From assembly GCA_905182985.1 (NCBI GenBank), contig CAJJDN010000024.1:124001-188000 (forward strand): DNA of 64,000 bases, written 5' to 3'. Each line of letters starts with the position of its first letter. Within the stretch, counting starts at the first letter, position 1. The notes beneath the pieces were generated by a model. It was not told the DNA's origin. It searched no databases and saw nothing but the letters and a program-made list of their open reading frames with translations. Of the stretch, positions 1 to 12,464 are shown one piece after another. The translations under genes were made by a program, and so were the position numbers. Source of the stretch: Paramecium sonneborni (Eukaryota > Ciliophora > Oligohymenophorea > Peniculida > Parameciidae).

Positions 1-586
1 GATTATACAATTAAGGTGAATTGTTAACTATTGATGCCAATCCTTCCTATTATTCTTCTTATTTTTATTATTCACTTTAAATGTACTCTATTGCTATCTA
101 AAATTCATATATTCCTTTAGACAGTGTGCATGATCCATAAATCAATTGCACTTCATCTTAATCATTAAATATAAACTATTTTCCCTTTATCATCTCCTAA
201 ATGTTGGCATCCTCTTCTTAAGAAAGCAGTGATTTATAAAAAAAGATCGCTCAAAGATATTCATTATATTATTACAATCATCTTTTCTCATAAAATTCTT
301 TATCGACTCTAATGAATTACAAATTTCACTCACTACCATATCCTTAAACTCTTAAGGTAATCCAGCCTATTTCGATCCTTAGCATTATTAATTTTAACAA
401 ACATTCTATAAGTTCTATCTCTCCTTTATTATCTATGATATGAAATCATTTATCTAATTAAGATTATTATCCTCATACCTACTCTTCATTTGATTCTCCT
501 CTATTGAATTTCACTAATTATTCCTTTAACTTCTCAAATTCATAAGAATTAAAGTATGAATTTAAGATTTCTTTATTATGTCTCAT
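1..586 (-). CDS. Coiled-coil protein, 3' end outside window
   Basis: I do not recognise the family. The start is the ATG at 586 on the minus strand. Exon 1 gives a charged, Q-rich helix-like stretch (MRHNKEILNSYF...). A 25-nt intron (454-478) and a 26-nt intron (250-275), both with GTA...AG ends, keep one frame open to the window edge. The third exon has the sequence QLIYGSCTLSKGIYEF, which looks globular. No TGA occurs before base 1, so the C-terminus lies outside the window. The next gene upstream is divergent (SURF1 at 995). Confidence 0.7.
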
Positions 587-994
587 TTAAATACTTTTTT
601 ACTTTGATTCTTACTCCAATAATTTCAACTTTATTTGTTTCAGATAACCTAAATTTATCATATATATTTAAACAACTTTTTAATGACTATTGTAATTGAT
701 TTTAAATTGCAATTAGCTTATCTTTGTGGACCAATTCATCCTCAGAAAACTTTATTATTTATTATTCGTTTGGAGTATTTGCAAATAATTCCACACAATG
801 TTATTTCTTTTAGATTTCTGATATCAACACACAACTTTTTATATGTGCTTTATGTAAAGAGAGAAGACATTTCTAACAACCCAAACGATCCTCTTAACAA
901 CCATTGAATAAACACAAAATTGTAATTCTTTGTTCAGGATGATAATCACATGTATTATTGTTCATTTAGTTTAATATATAAATTTCAATCTTTT
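587..994. other. Intergenic region between divergent genes
   Basis: About 400 bp between the start of the coiled-coil gene (minus) and SURF1 (plus). It should hold both promoters. A standard-code ORF of 74 codons at 683-907 reads here, but it has no intron or family support and is probably chance. Confidence 0.5.
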
Positions 995-1978
995 ATGCTT
1001 TCAACATAAGTATTTAACTCTTTTGCTTAAAGACAAAGTAATGGGATAATCAAACTATTGGCATATGGAGTCTTCTTTGGTGGAGCTTATGGATGTGCTT
1101 GGCATTAATGGAGAGGTGCTTAACAGAAATAACTTTATGAGAAGGTAGAAAATGAAATTACTGAATGGAAACCCATAACAATAAATGGCTTAAATGCTTC
1201 AAGATATCCTTGGGCTCGCAATATTAGAGATTGGGAATTCAAATTAGTGAAATTGTATGGATATTTCAGAGTATATATTAAATATGTAATGATAGGATGA
1301 AAGATTTTTTGTTAGAAGAGAAAGAGAAGGTAGAGATGGTTTTTTGGTGTTTGCTCCATTTGTAACAGCATTATAATTTAATGATACTGAACAAGATCCA
1401 GAATAAACCACTAAATCCTAAGTTATGGTTAATTTAGGTTGGGTACCAAAAGATAATATAAGTGATATCTAAATGGGATAAGAACCAATTGGTACAACTG
1501 TATCAATTTTTAAATTAATTTAAGTCTTACGAAAATGTTCCTCATAATGAGGATGATGATTAATTGACAGGGTTCAATAGAAATATAGCCAACATGGAAG
1601 AAGATTATTAAATGCCCTTTGTGGAATTTGTTGGTATGGTTAGAAAAGGTGAAGAGGAAGATGTATTAAAAGGACGTCGTAATTGGCCAAGAGAAGGAGT
1701 CTACAATTACATAGATTTGTGGTTTATGTCTAGATTATACAGATCATTCAATTTGGTATTAGAAATTGTTAATTTTATAATAGACTGATTCATCATCTGG
1801 CTATATTGAAAGATTAGTATAGGAATATGATGAAGAATCTGCCAATTTATATCCAATTCCAGCTACTAAAGATAACTTTGATAAGCCTTTACCTACACCA
1901 TAAACTCATTAAGCCTATTCATTATTTTTTGGGCTATCATCTATCATGTCTCTAGCCCTATTAGCCATTAGAAGATGA
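995..1978 (+). CDS. SURF1: SURF1 family cytochrome c oxidase assembly factor
   Basis: Inner mitochondrial membrane protein of the SURF1/Shy1 family, which helps build complex IV. Three introns (1271-1295, 1500-1524, 1756-1783) leave exactly 302 codons, the usual size. Seen in the sequence: a short presequence-like start (MLSTQVFNSFAQRQ), an N-terminal hydrophobic segment (AYGVFFGGAYGCAW), the family-like VNLGWVP motif mid-protein, and a C-terminal hydrophobic helix after THQAYSLFFGLSS that matches the conserved second transmembrane segment. The two-helix, large-loop layout is that of SURF1. The ATG at 995 is the first in frame. CKS1 follows 78 bp downstream on the same strand. Confidence 0.88.
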
Positions 1979-2056
1979 ATACCAACATTAAATTATATAG
2001 TATTCCAAAAATAAGCAGTTATTATTTTAAAATTTAATTTATCTAACTACTATTTT

Positions 2057-2362
2057 ATGCCACACTATCCTGAAGATATTGAATATTCTGATAAATATTA
2101 AGATGACTATTACGAATATAGACATGTCATCCTTCCAAAACATGTTTTTAAAAAAATTACAAAAGGTATGTATTAAATATTCAATATTCTAGGAAAATTA
2201 TTAACTGAAATGGAATGGAGAAATCTTGGAGTCTAATAATCTAGAGGCTGGGTTCATTATGAATGTCATAGACCAGAACCACATATATTACTTTTCAGAA
2301 GACCAAAAGGAACTGATCCCAATAGTGGATTACCACCTTAAGGATTTGCTGCCCCTTATTGA
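2057..2362 (+). CDS. CKS1: Cyclin-dependent kinase regulatory subunit (CKS1/Suc1)
   Basis: Small adaptor that binds CDK and phospho-sites and drives the cell cycle. After removal of one 27-nt intron (2166-2192) it codes for 92 residues. The family signatures are nearly unbroken: [18 protein letters not shown] near the start, [17 protein letters not shown] in the middle, and [13 protein letters not shown] at the end, which includes the anion-binding and CDK-binding residues. The tail PNSGLPPQGFAAPY is unlike animal CKS and may be lineage-specific. The identification is secure. Confidence 0.96.
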
Positions 2363-2401
2363 TTTAGTTTTATTCATTTAATACAATCATTATAATAATA
2401 C

Positions 2402-2710
2402 TCATTTCATATAAACTCTAATAACATTCTCTATATTTTACAAACTAATCGTTATAATCATTTTCTGGAACTTTTAAATTTATCTCCTTTACATCTTGCT
2501 TTCCCTTTCAGATATCAAGCATTTTTCTGTCATTCCTTCATTTCTATACAAAAACTTTTAGGTTTCTTTTAACTTATTTCATTAAAATTATTTAATCCAA
2601 ATATAACATCAATTAATTTCTGATTCTTATTCGAATCATTCCTTCATCATACCAGAATTATCCTTATTTTCGACTCCTCAACTATCAACCTCTTTAATTT
2701 CTAAATGCAT
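2402..2710 (-). CDS. Possible small hypothetical protein
   Basis: Weak call. With two introns of 27 and 23 nt a frame of about 70 residues (NQKLIDVIFGLNNF...) reads to a TGA at 2402. It is basic and has no recognised domain. I could not join it cleanly to the ATG at 2710, because the first exon is in another frame. The strand fits the next gene upstream. The stretch may instead be non-coding 3' sequence between CKS1 and the membrane protein. Confidence 0.3.
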
Positions 2711-2799
2711 AAAATTGATATTTATAATGAAATAGAAAAAAATAAACTAGAAAAATAATTAAAATCTTATAAATAGCATTATTAATTAATATCATTTAT

Positions 2800-4766
2800 T
2801 CAATTTAATTAAGTATTGATTAATGATTATTGACTTTTTCTTTTTTGCTTATGGGTTGGAGATAGACTTTAGAATGTTTTAAATGTAGATTACTATATTT
2901 CATTTGAAATACAGCCTTCTAAATAAGGATCTGGATCTTGCTCATTCAATTGATATATAAATTCATTCAAATCTTCATAGATCAAAAAACTTATCTTTGT
3001 GTATGGACTAAAATTTCGAAATGACAAGGAATCTCCCATATTTTATGATTTAGTATCTTTAAAATTAATTAGATTATTTGGTCCTAATTGACAAACTAAA
3101 TATTATGCTAAAGGTAAGCCTAAAGTGCTAAATGGCTCTGTACTTCCTCTCAAACTCATTTCTTTAGTCTTCTATTATGATGTTGAATCTATATCTAATA
3201 AAGATATTTGACTTTTTGTAGCTTTCTAAGCTTTTATATTAAAATTTTATATTTAATCACTTAAATTTTAGATGTTTTCATAATAGTGATTTACTCCCCA
3301 ATTCCTTTTTTTATGATCAGTATATGATGATGTTTTTAGCAATGCTTCTTTTATTTAGTGCGGAATCTTTAGATTTTAATGTTTCATTGTTATTTTTAAA
3401 CATCCTTTTTGATATTTCATCCTTTTGAAATTAATTTAGATTGGAAATCCTTAAGGATGACATTCATATAGTATCTTTTCATCATTTGATATAATGGCCA
3501 ACATAATCTTTATAAATTCAGATATACTCAAAATGATGGATATCATTTTTGAACGATCTGTTTTCAAGATTATATTCATTTTTAATTAATTATTAGTAAA
3601 TTTTAGATCTTCCTTTAATTAGTTAATTAAATCAATTAATTTAAATTCATTGATTTTATATTTTAACTTACTATAAGTGATCTATGTTATATTGTATATA
3701 TTCAAGCTTTAATTAAAAAGAATATAACTATTACTGATAGAATTTGTTATTTAATATATTTACTAAACATTTACTTATTATTTGAGAAATTTTAGAATGT
3801 TTATTTAATCCTTGATATAATTTAAACATTGCTTGCTATGATTAACTAATTATTCATCTCTCCATTTCAATTGATGATTGTAAAATTCATATAAATTTCC
3901 TCCTTATTCTATAAACAATAATAATATTGTTGGTTCTATTGAATTTAAGTAGATTTTGGTTATTTAAAATTACCATTTTTTTTCATTGTTTATAAATTGA
4001 CCGACATACTTTGTAATTTGATTAGTTTATGATTTAAATAACAGCTCTTTTGATAAGACATCTTCAAAATTGAAATGTTTCTTAGTAGATCCTTCAAGTG
4101 GTTGTATATTTGAATCTCTTAGAAACTCTCTAAATTTTTGATCATTTAAGAAATTGAAGGTTTCTTTCATAATTCTATTTATTTTTTCAATCTTTAATTA
4201 GCCTTACTATTTATCATATTTAATCATGACTATCCAAGTTGGTAATTGTTCTTCAATTAAATTTTCATATTATAATTAAGATCTATGTGCCAGATAATGT
4301 TATCTTCTTTTCATCTCAAGCTAATAACGAAAGAAAATAATAAATAATCTAAATAAACCATATTTTATTTGACTAAATACATCCCATTTAGATATCGAAA
4401 CCTCAACTCCAAAATTAAGAAGAAAAATTAAGGTTTGGCATCTAAATCGATTTCCCTATAGATATAATACTTTTCTATAATAATTTATTACATACAATGT
4501 TTCATGATCCCAATTTCTATGGCTTGGTTTTAGATCAAATAAATATCCAAAGCTATACTAAAAATAATGAGGTTCAAGCTTTGAATTTATTCCCTTTAAA
4601 AAGGATATTTCTGATAGAAAAATAGTATTGTTAATTCAAGGCAAAGACAGATTGAGGTTGTAATAATGAAAATGAGGTCGTTATTGTTAGTGATTAGATT
4701 GATTATAAGATAAATTGTGATTGTGGCAAGAGTAGTCTAATATATGAATTGATTTTGTTCAATCAT
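2800..4766 (-). CDS. Membrane protein resembling a degenerate sensor histidine kinase
   Basis: N-terminal hydrophobic helices (for example LATITIYLIINLI and LIIFSIALDIYLI) are followed, after a 32-nt intron that restores frame, by LFIIFFRYQLEMKRR and a stretch that looks like a PAS domain (EEQLPTWIVMIKYD). Further on, TDRSKMISIILSISEFIKI lies where a histidine kinase would have D..R..QIL.NLL.NAIKFT, and LGLPLAQYLVCQLG lies where the G2 box GLGL.I...L would be, followed by KISFLIYED. The asparagine of the N box and a full G1 box are not seen, so ATP binding is doubtful. Ciliates have many hybrid histidine kinases. This looks like a decayed or repurposed member. Family assignment is an inference. 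Confidence 0.55.
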
Positions 4767-5268
4767 CCATTTTTTAAATGAGCTTTCGAGTTCAGATGAG
4801 ATAAAGTTTAAAGAAAATTTCTTTATCATTTTAAAACAAATATATTTATTTTAAATTAAGCGTTATAAGGGTAACTCAATATCATATTTTAAAATCTAAA
4901 CATTTTTAATCTACGTGAAAAAAAATATCTCTCTGATTTTCAATTCAATTAAAAAAATACAATTTAATATTTTTTTTATTTTACAGTGAAGGTACTTCAG
5001 GATAAAAAATATATAATACTTTTATTAAAATTAACTTCTTATAATATTTCACTATTTAAATTGAGACATTCAAATTAAATTTGTCATATCTTTTCTTCAT
5101 TAAGACATAATTATGAGAACTTAAATCACAATTCAAGTTCAAATAATAAGAAATTAAATTAGTAACTTAAGATATTGTCATTTTTATCGTTATAATAGAT
5201 TTCAAGAAATGGAAAAAGTTTATTTGTAGAATTTTCAATTTCCATAAAATAAATTAAAATATTATAAG
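4767..5268. other. Intergenic region, nothing recognised
   Basis: About 500 bp of very AT-rich DNA between divergent genes. A 50-codon frame from the ATG at 4779 has no support. Promoters of both neighbours should lie here. Confidence 0.5.
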
Positions 5269-6478
5269 ATGAATCGAAATATACCTACAGGAAATAAAAT
5301 CTGTGCCACTAAAGAAATATTTTAGAATTAATTAATACTGAATCAACATCTTTTAACAATGAGACCATAGATCAATACAACTGCACCAAAATAATATGAT
5401 TTTCTAAAAAGTAAAAAAATTAAAGAAGCTATAAAACAATAAAAGCAATAAGAAATAGATAGAGAAAATTAAAATCTCATCTCAAAATTAACAAATATTA
5501 TGTAATAATCAACAAGTAATATTTTATTTTCAATTTTCAGATAACTCTATTTGTACTCTTCCAATTAAAAAATCAAATACTTTGAATGAAGTTCCCAAAA
5601 AGTCTTTAAACAAAGATCATAGGAAAAAATAATTGGTTAAAATTGTTTTGGAAAATTAATAACTATTGAAAAGAATACAAGATTAAAAGTCTTAATACAA
5701 CGTTAAAGATTGGAATTAAGAAAGAAAATGGGTAGAAAAACACATAGCCAATATCTCAGAATATCCATATAAGGATTTTAAACCTACTAAAACTCTAGTT
5801 CAATATTGGACAAACTCAAAAATAAATGAGTCATAAATATAGAGTATTGTTTGAAAAATATAATATCTTAGAAAGAGAAAATATTAACAATAAGAAATTA
5901 TATCCTTTAACTAAAAGCAAAAGTCAATAGACAAAGTATATAATATTAAATATTTAATAAGATAAAGAACAAGATAAAATAATACATAATCTAGATAACT
6001 ATTATTTCATGAAGATTTTTAATAGAGGTAACTAAATCAATCATAATTCAATAGAAGTTTATTTGAATCTGATTTCTAACCATATGAACCATATTAAGAT
6101 AAGGCAGCAAAAATCGTTAATGAATTAATTGAAAACCCAAATCATTTTAAACAATAAATGAATTAATAAGCAACTCTCTAAAAATAATCTAAAGGAATTT
6201 AACAGGAAAATATTGAATCTAAATAAAAACAGCCTGAGGAAACTGAAAACTAATAATAAAAATTAATAAATTAATAGACAGTCAATAATGATGATGCTCA
6301 AAATATTCAATCAGATTCTCAAAGAAAGACTATTGATTAAAAAAATTAACAAGAAATTTAACTTCTCAACTAAAATTCAATTCAATAAAATAATCAAGAA
6401 ATTTAAACAATAGATTTTGATCAAAATAATGAATAAAGACATGATTAATTAAATGCAGAAGAAAAAATTCAAGAATGA
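5269..6478 (+). CDS. CFAP97/Hemingway-like protein with Q/N-rich tail
   Basis: Three introns (25 nt at 5516-5540, then 28 and 26 nt) leave exactly 377 codons. The middle has the motif LENQQLLKRIQDQKSQYN, which resembles the short CFAP97 (KIAA1430/Hemingway) core found in ciliary and axonemal proteins, preceded by a basic linker. The C-terminal half is low in complexity and rich in Q, N and E, partly because both TAA and TAG are glutamine. Without the second intron the frame would end at a TGA at 5852, and the splice acceptor TCTTAG makes the longer model better. It converges on the channel gene, leaving 205 bp between stops. Confidence 0.6.
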
Positions 6479-6683
6479 ATAAACATAAATTGTCTGCATG
6501 CTTTTTTTAAATAGTCATTTTTAATTTTTTAATATTGCAATAGAGTTATTTTTTTCTAAAATGATAATATATTTTAGTGATTTTGTTTCATTAAATTTAA
6601 TTTAATATGAAAATTAGAATTTTTTTTCAGAGAATATTTTTATTATATTACTCTTATAGAATCGAGAATTATAAATTTAAATA

Positions 6684-9271
6684 TCACACTTTTAATTTTA
6701 GTTTTTCAATTTAAGTACATACATTAAGTAGTTCATTTTCTAACTCCATTATTTACATTTTCAATAACTCTTTATATTATTTAATTTATTTTTTCATGTT
6801 CTTAATATCTTAAAAATTATTTCTGAAAAGTTTCAACTATCTCTCATAATGTGAAAAATCATCAACTTCTATAACATAATCTTGAAAACTGTACATGTTT
6901 TCTATTTAATTTCTTGAATATTTAACTCTAAACATTTGTTATAAGACATATTTTTTATTTTAATTATGAATCCAAATCTTATTACTAATTTATTATTTGC
7001 GTTTTCTGTAACTTGCATTACTAAGTTATTTCATTTTAATTATAATACTTTTTTCAATTTTTTTATAACTTTGATTTTAGTAATTTTTTTGAAGCAATTA
7101 TGAAGGTTTAGAAACTATTATCCTTGATTCATTAGATAATGTTTTTAAAGTTGTTGAGGTTTGTTAAGATTGAAAAATCATTTAAGGATGAACTTTACTA
7201 ATATTGAATGATTATTTTTCAATTAATTTATTGGCAAAAATTATCATTTAAACAACTTTTTTAAATTGTTAAATAAGTTTATCGATTTTGTTTTTTCTAT
7301 TATGAATTAATTGTTCTAACACTTATTGTGTTCTTGAATGTTATGTATCATAAATAATAGATTTTAGTGGTTTAATCATACCTTTGTATCTTGTTACATC
7401 TATATTACATGTTTCTTTAATTTTTTCAAGTTTTAAAGTATTCATAATTTCTCTTTCTCTTTCAAATCTATTATAAATTATTTGAGCTTTCATTCTTTGT
7501 TCTCTATTATAAGCAACAATAGCTAAATATTAACGTAAAGCTGGGAAAGCACTCATTTATTAAAAAAAATATTCTCCATTTAAAATAATATATTCACACA
7601 ATTCAACAGCAACAGCATAATTTTTTCTGGAATGTTATTTTGAAAATTGAAGTTTTTTAAAATATTCCTATTCACCAAATATTGATCCTTCATCTAATTA
7701 TAAAAGTATTTTTCCAAATTGAGTTCTATATTATAATTTACCTCTAATTAGAAAATATATTTCATTAACTACTTCATCTTTAATCCAAATTTTACAATTT
7801 TATTAAGTTTTCATAAGCATCATCTTTGGTAAAATAGATACAGAAAAATTGAGATTGAGTCGAAAAAAATGAATTTACATCATTTCAATATAAGAGACAT
7901 AAAGAGTTATTTCTTTTTATCTAATTATTGGTAAATTTTAGAACCATTCTTACAAACTTAATGACCAAGCTTAGTTTTATTTTATGTTTAATGATAAATA
8001 TAATTAAACTTTTGTTTGAACTTCTTTAATGACTTCAATCTTTTTGAAAAACAATTTCAAAGTATTTTGCATTTCCACATAAACAGATTCAGAATTCAAT
8101 TTCTTTAACCATTCTGATAGATTTAACAATATAACACAATAAAATGAGGCACCCAAAAACATCCATAATATAGCAACTATATATTATGCATAATTTTTAG
8201 CTGCATCATTTCCATAACCTATAGTAGAAAAGGTTTATAAAGCCCAAAATAAAGATTGGATGTATTCTGAATTTTAGTTTATAAGGCCTTAATAATCTTA
8301 ATCTTCTAAATATTTTTCATTATTTATATTTGAAGCTAGATACCAAAGACAAGAGAATAGATGTAATCCATATATAAATTTTACTATTATTTTTAAAATA
8401 TTTAATTAGTAAGAGTTGAATATATTAAAAAAATTTTCCCAATTACTAATGACAAAAACTATTAACATAAAATAATTACTATTGGTTTTAATGAAATGTT
8501 GAGACTTTGAAAATTCGATTAATGCGAAATACTCTTATAAATCTTGGAAATTTATGATATTAAATTTAAAAACTAAAAATTTTTTACATCTAATTACTGA
8601 TAAATTGAATCAAATGGAATAAGAGTAATGATGTCTGGAATCAACCAGCCCTTCAAGTAATTTAAAAATATAAACCATTAATTTTGAACTAAAACGTTTT
8701 ATCTATTATAGTAGCAAGACCTCAAGATACAAATTATATCTGCAACTATATAAATTGATAGATACTCAATACAATAGATAATATCGTTTAGAAGATCTAG
8801 TTCATAAACTCCATTTGATTCTTTATCTAAGAATGCTATTCTTAAAGGTAAATAAATAGCAGTTTAGATATAAGTGATCAATAAAATAATATCCCAAAAT
8901 CTTCTGGATGTATCACCCTAGTTAAATTGAGAGTTTACTGGGAAAATAAGAAAAACAGATTTCTTTTTGAGTCCTTCGTCATGCCTTTCAAGTATTACTC
9001 TATCATGATGATGCAATAACCTTATCACATTGTAAATCAATCTAAATTTCTTTGCTAACAGATTTCTAAGATGTTCACGTTTTTATTATTATTTCAATGC
9101 TTTATCCTTTTATCTTTATATTTACAATAAATCGCAAAACCTTTTTATTTCAATGAAATTGAATAAAGACATATCTTAATCTCTAGGACTATTGATTGAA
9201 TCAATCATAGATTCATGATTAACGTTTTTCATTGACTTGCATCTTCTTAAAGATCTTAGTTAGTTCTGCAT
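6684..9271 (-). CDS. Voltage-gated, cyclic-nucleotide-domain potassium channel
   Basis: Plasma or ciliary membrane channel of the EAG/CNG type, a family greatly expanded in Paramecium. Order of parts: basic N-terminus (start ATG at 9271), the pre-S1 motif FPVNSQFNQGDTSRRFWD, hydrophobic S1-S6 helices, and a pore with TFSTIGYGNDAA near 8,240, where the TIGYG filter is intact but the usual final D is N. Then comes a cyclic-nucleotide-binding fold (LDEGSIFGEQEYF, 7,550-7,800). A long basic coiled-coil tail ends at TGA 6684. Compare the channel at 14,232, whose filter is changed. Confidence 0.85.
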
Positions 9272-9362
9272 TAAATTTTAATAAAAATAAATAGTAATAT
9301 TATAATTAAGTTTTTGATAAAACTCTCTTGATTTAGTCATTATGTTCTCATTAGATATATAA

Positions 9363-10856
9363 TCATTTTATGGTTGTTTATTTTATAATTTCAGGCAGAG
9401 AAGCTCTTTTTACTTGTTAATTAGGTACTGTTTTAGATTTTATGAGATACTAGCTGGCTTCATCATGTTTTCTTTTTGAAGGAATCATTGTTATAGTATT
9501 AACAATTTAACATTAGATAGGTTAATACTCTTCTGGATCTATAAATTTTTAAATTAATTAAATACCTTAATCTTACAATAATTATTGATTATTTATATTT
9601 GTAATTCTTCCATCATTAAGAGAAGAAGATATAATTAAAGAATCACTAATCTCAACAATGGTTGGCAAAAAAATTGGATTTAATTATTTATGAATTTATT
9701 AATGTTTGATATTCTACTGAATAGTAACAAACCATTGATGTTTTATAGCTCTTTTTACAGTGATATTTGGGGATAAAAGTTATTTCAAGAGATCTAATTG
9801 ACTAAATCTATATAAAAACTGATATTAGTTTTGTTTATAATTTTAATCTGCCATCTAATTGTGAATTCTATTTATTAAATCTAAATCAACATATTATTTA
9901 ATTCTGTTAGTCTCAGTATAAAAGGTAATTTGATATATTAATATTCCCAAATTATAAAGATCATTTTCAATGGTATAATTACTATTCTCTACATATCTAG
10001 GAAAGAGAATAACTATTTCTAAGGTTTCATTCTCAATGTTAATGAAAACAGATGAAAGATTAATATTTCCATGATAAATATTTCTTTGTTAATACTTCTG
10101 TAAATTTTGTAAGATCATGTATATAATTGATACGAAAGGGATTTCTCGAAAATCAAATCCATTCAGTAGTAAGGTTTCTAATGATTAGAGTTTCATCTTT
10201 TCTCCAAGAATATAGTATTTATAATTGTCTTCATATAGTTTAGGACAGGAGGGTTTAGTTTTTAAGGCATGCATTATAGTAATGGAATTATGGAATATTT
10301 GGAATTCCTTGGGATCTTTTAATAGTTTTTTTTCATAAACTTATGTAAAATGCTCCTCGCTATTATTCTATCATATTAATTTAATTATACTTTGATAGCT
10401 TAAGATATGGGCAAGCAATTTTTTTGTAATAATTGATATTTTCCAAAAAAATTTTTGTTTATACAAAATTTCTTAAACAGAACTTGAATTCTTTTCATCT
10501 GTTATTCATTGTTTGTCATTATAAAATCTTTACCATAATTATTTTGTAAGATGATTACGTATAGACCATCACAATGCTTAGTTTTTGTAAATTTGATTTC
10601 ATGATAACATTTACTCAATTCAATATATAAACTCTCTATTACAAGACCATTATCATATATCTATATTTCCTTTAGCTCAAATTCTTTACTCTTATGTTGA
10701 TAAATTTACACTATTTCCTTTATTAGTTCTTACTAACATAATTTTTCAAAAAGTGTTTCCTACATCAATCTAAATAAACTGCTTGACTCATGCATTTTGA
10801 GCTCATCAATCAGCTATGAATAGTGTGATTAAATTTACATATTTTAAATTATTCAT
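9363..10856 (-). CDS. Protein-kinase-like protein, probable pseudokinase
   Basis: Start at 10856, first intron 10814-10838 (25 nt). The N-terminal third is helical and PH-like (ESLYIELSKCYHEIKF). A kinase fold follows: the catalytic-loop position reads YHGNINLSSVFIN, so HRD has become HGN, and the following DFG position reads EIVILFPRY with no DFG. Later kinase features remain, including NDLYNLGILIYQI (subdomain IX) and NITVKRAIKHQWF (subdomain XI). Loss of both catalytic aspartates argues for a pseudokinase that acts as a scaffold or allosteric partner. It sits 91 bp upstream of the potassium channel on the same strand. Confidence 0.75.
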
Positions 10857-11698
10857 TATTTCCCTTGAACTTTCAGTATATTATTATTAAGTCATATCAA
10901 ATAAAATAAATAAGCTAGATTAGAATTAAATCAAATTGTTCTAAAAAATAGATTTTTACTATTTATTCGATTTATATGACTTAAAAAAGATCATAAGATT
11001 AAAAGTATTATTTTAAATATCGCTCTTTTCAAATTATATTTATTCATTTTATAAATTTCAAGTTTTATTTAATTCACTCTTCCAAACCTTAAATCTTCTG
11101 CTAAAAATTAAATAATATTTCTTAAAATTTTTTAATATCTAAGAATTCATCCTTTTTTAAGATCAAGAAGAATATAACTAAACAAAAATATGGGAAAAGT
11201 GCCGATTAAGAATTTCAATAATTATATATAACTTTTATCACATTATCTTTAAAAAGCAAGTAGTTTATTTTCACAATTTTAAACTTATAGATAATAAATA
11301 TATAGAAGCTGTTATTATCAAAATTTTAAATTAAAGATTCTATTTTCTAAAACGATAACTTAAAAATAATTTGTTATAAAGCATTCTCAACTATATAACA
11401 AATAAAATTAAAAAAAATACGGTATTATTTTTCATAATAAAATTGCAAAAAAGATTAGAAGTAGATTTCCTTAAAGTTTTATATAGATTATCGCTTTAGA
11501 AAGAAATAAAGATTGAATTTTACTGTTATTTGCAATTTTCACCAATAAAATATCTATAATGTTATCAGTATTTCTGATTTATGGTGTATTTAACAAAATC
11601 AAGAAATTATTATTTGAGAAAGAATAAAAATTTGAATTAATCAGAAACTCTTTTATTAAAGTTATTATAAATTTATTAAAGAAATAATTAATTGGTGA
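10857..11698. other. Long intergenic region between divergent genes
   Basis: About 840 bp, long for this window. It is very AT-rich with many short A and T runs. I find no frame longer than chance under the ciliate code, and no RNA gene I can recognise. It must contain the two divergent promoters. Confidence 0.5.
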
Positions 11699-12421
11699 AT
11701 GATTTCAAAGGAAGATTACTTATGTTCAATATGTCTTGGAATTTTTATAGATCCTTGTAGACTAAAATGCTAACATGTATTTTGTCAATCTTGTCTATTG
11801 GATTTAATTGACTTCCACAATATCAAATATAAATGTCCAATGTGCAGAGTTGAATTTATCAACAAAGAAAATCCTTTGATTATTGATCTAGAATTATAAG
11901 CTTTTGTATAGAATAACTTTCCTAACTAATACTAATAAAGAGTTGAGGAATAAAAGATAATTAGGTCATTACTTCCTAATGAATTAAAAATTGAAGTTAA
12001 TTATGGAAATTACTATAAATTTGAGGATGATGAAGATGATGGTTTACAACATTAATGGACTGTACATGTTAGTTTGGATTATACAAAGCAATCAGATAAA
12101 ATTGCATTAAACAATTTGGATTTAAATAGTTTAATTAAGAATGTTACTTTCACATTGGATGAAACATTCTTTCCTGATGTAATTACAGTTAGATAACCTC
12201 CCTTTTTATTAACTAGATGGGGATGGGATGTTTTTACAATTCCTATCAAAATAAAATTTAAAAAAGAACATAAAATTCAACCAATCGAATTAGAACATCA
12301 TTTAGTCTTTGAAGATGATGGTATAGAGAAAAGATAAATTGTTAAAATTGATATTAGCAATTTATCTTAATTTTAGGTTTTAAAATAGAATTCTTAATAA
12401 CAATTATAATAATAATAGTGA
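11699..12421 (+). CDS. RING finger - YEATS domain fusion protein
   Basis: One uninterrupted exon, 240 residues. Residues 9-49 form a perfect C3HC4 RING: C9-x2-C12-x11-C24-x-H26-x2-C29-x2-C32-x13-C46-x2-C49. From about residue 105 the protein reads as a YEATS fold: QWTVHVSLDY, VTFTLDETFFPD, VRQPPFLLTRWGWDVFTIPI and LEHHLVFEDD. Known YEATS domains read acylated lysine on histones; RINGs recruit E2 enzymes. In the usual LHxSF cage motif the H is D and the S is T here, while F and the GW of GWGEF are kept. The likely role is a chromatin-linked ubiquitin ligase, which is an inference. The BRCA2-like gene starts 43 bp later. Confidence 0.85.
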
Positions 12422-12464
12422 TTTGAATTTTATTTATTTTATTAAAATATAAATTATTCACTAA

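Noticed and set aside
683..907. 74-codon standard-code frame
   Set aside because: Hydrophobic composition, no introns, and it lies in a divergent intergenic space. Likely chance.
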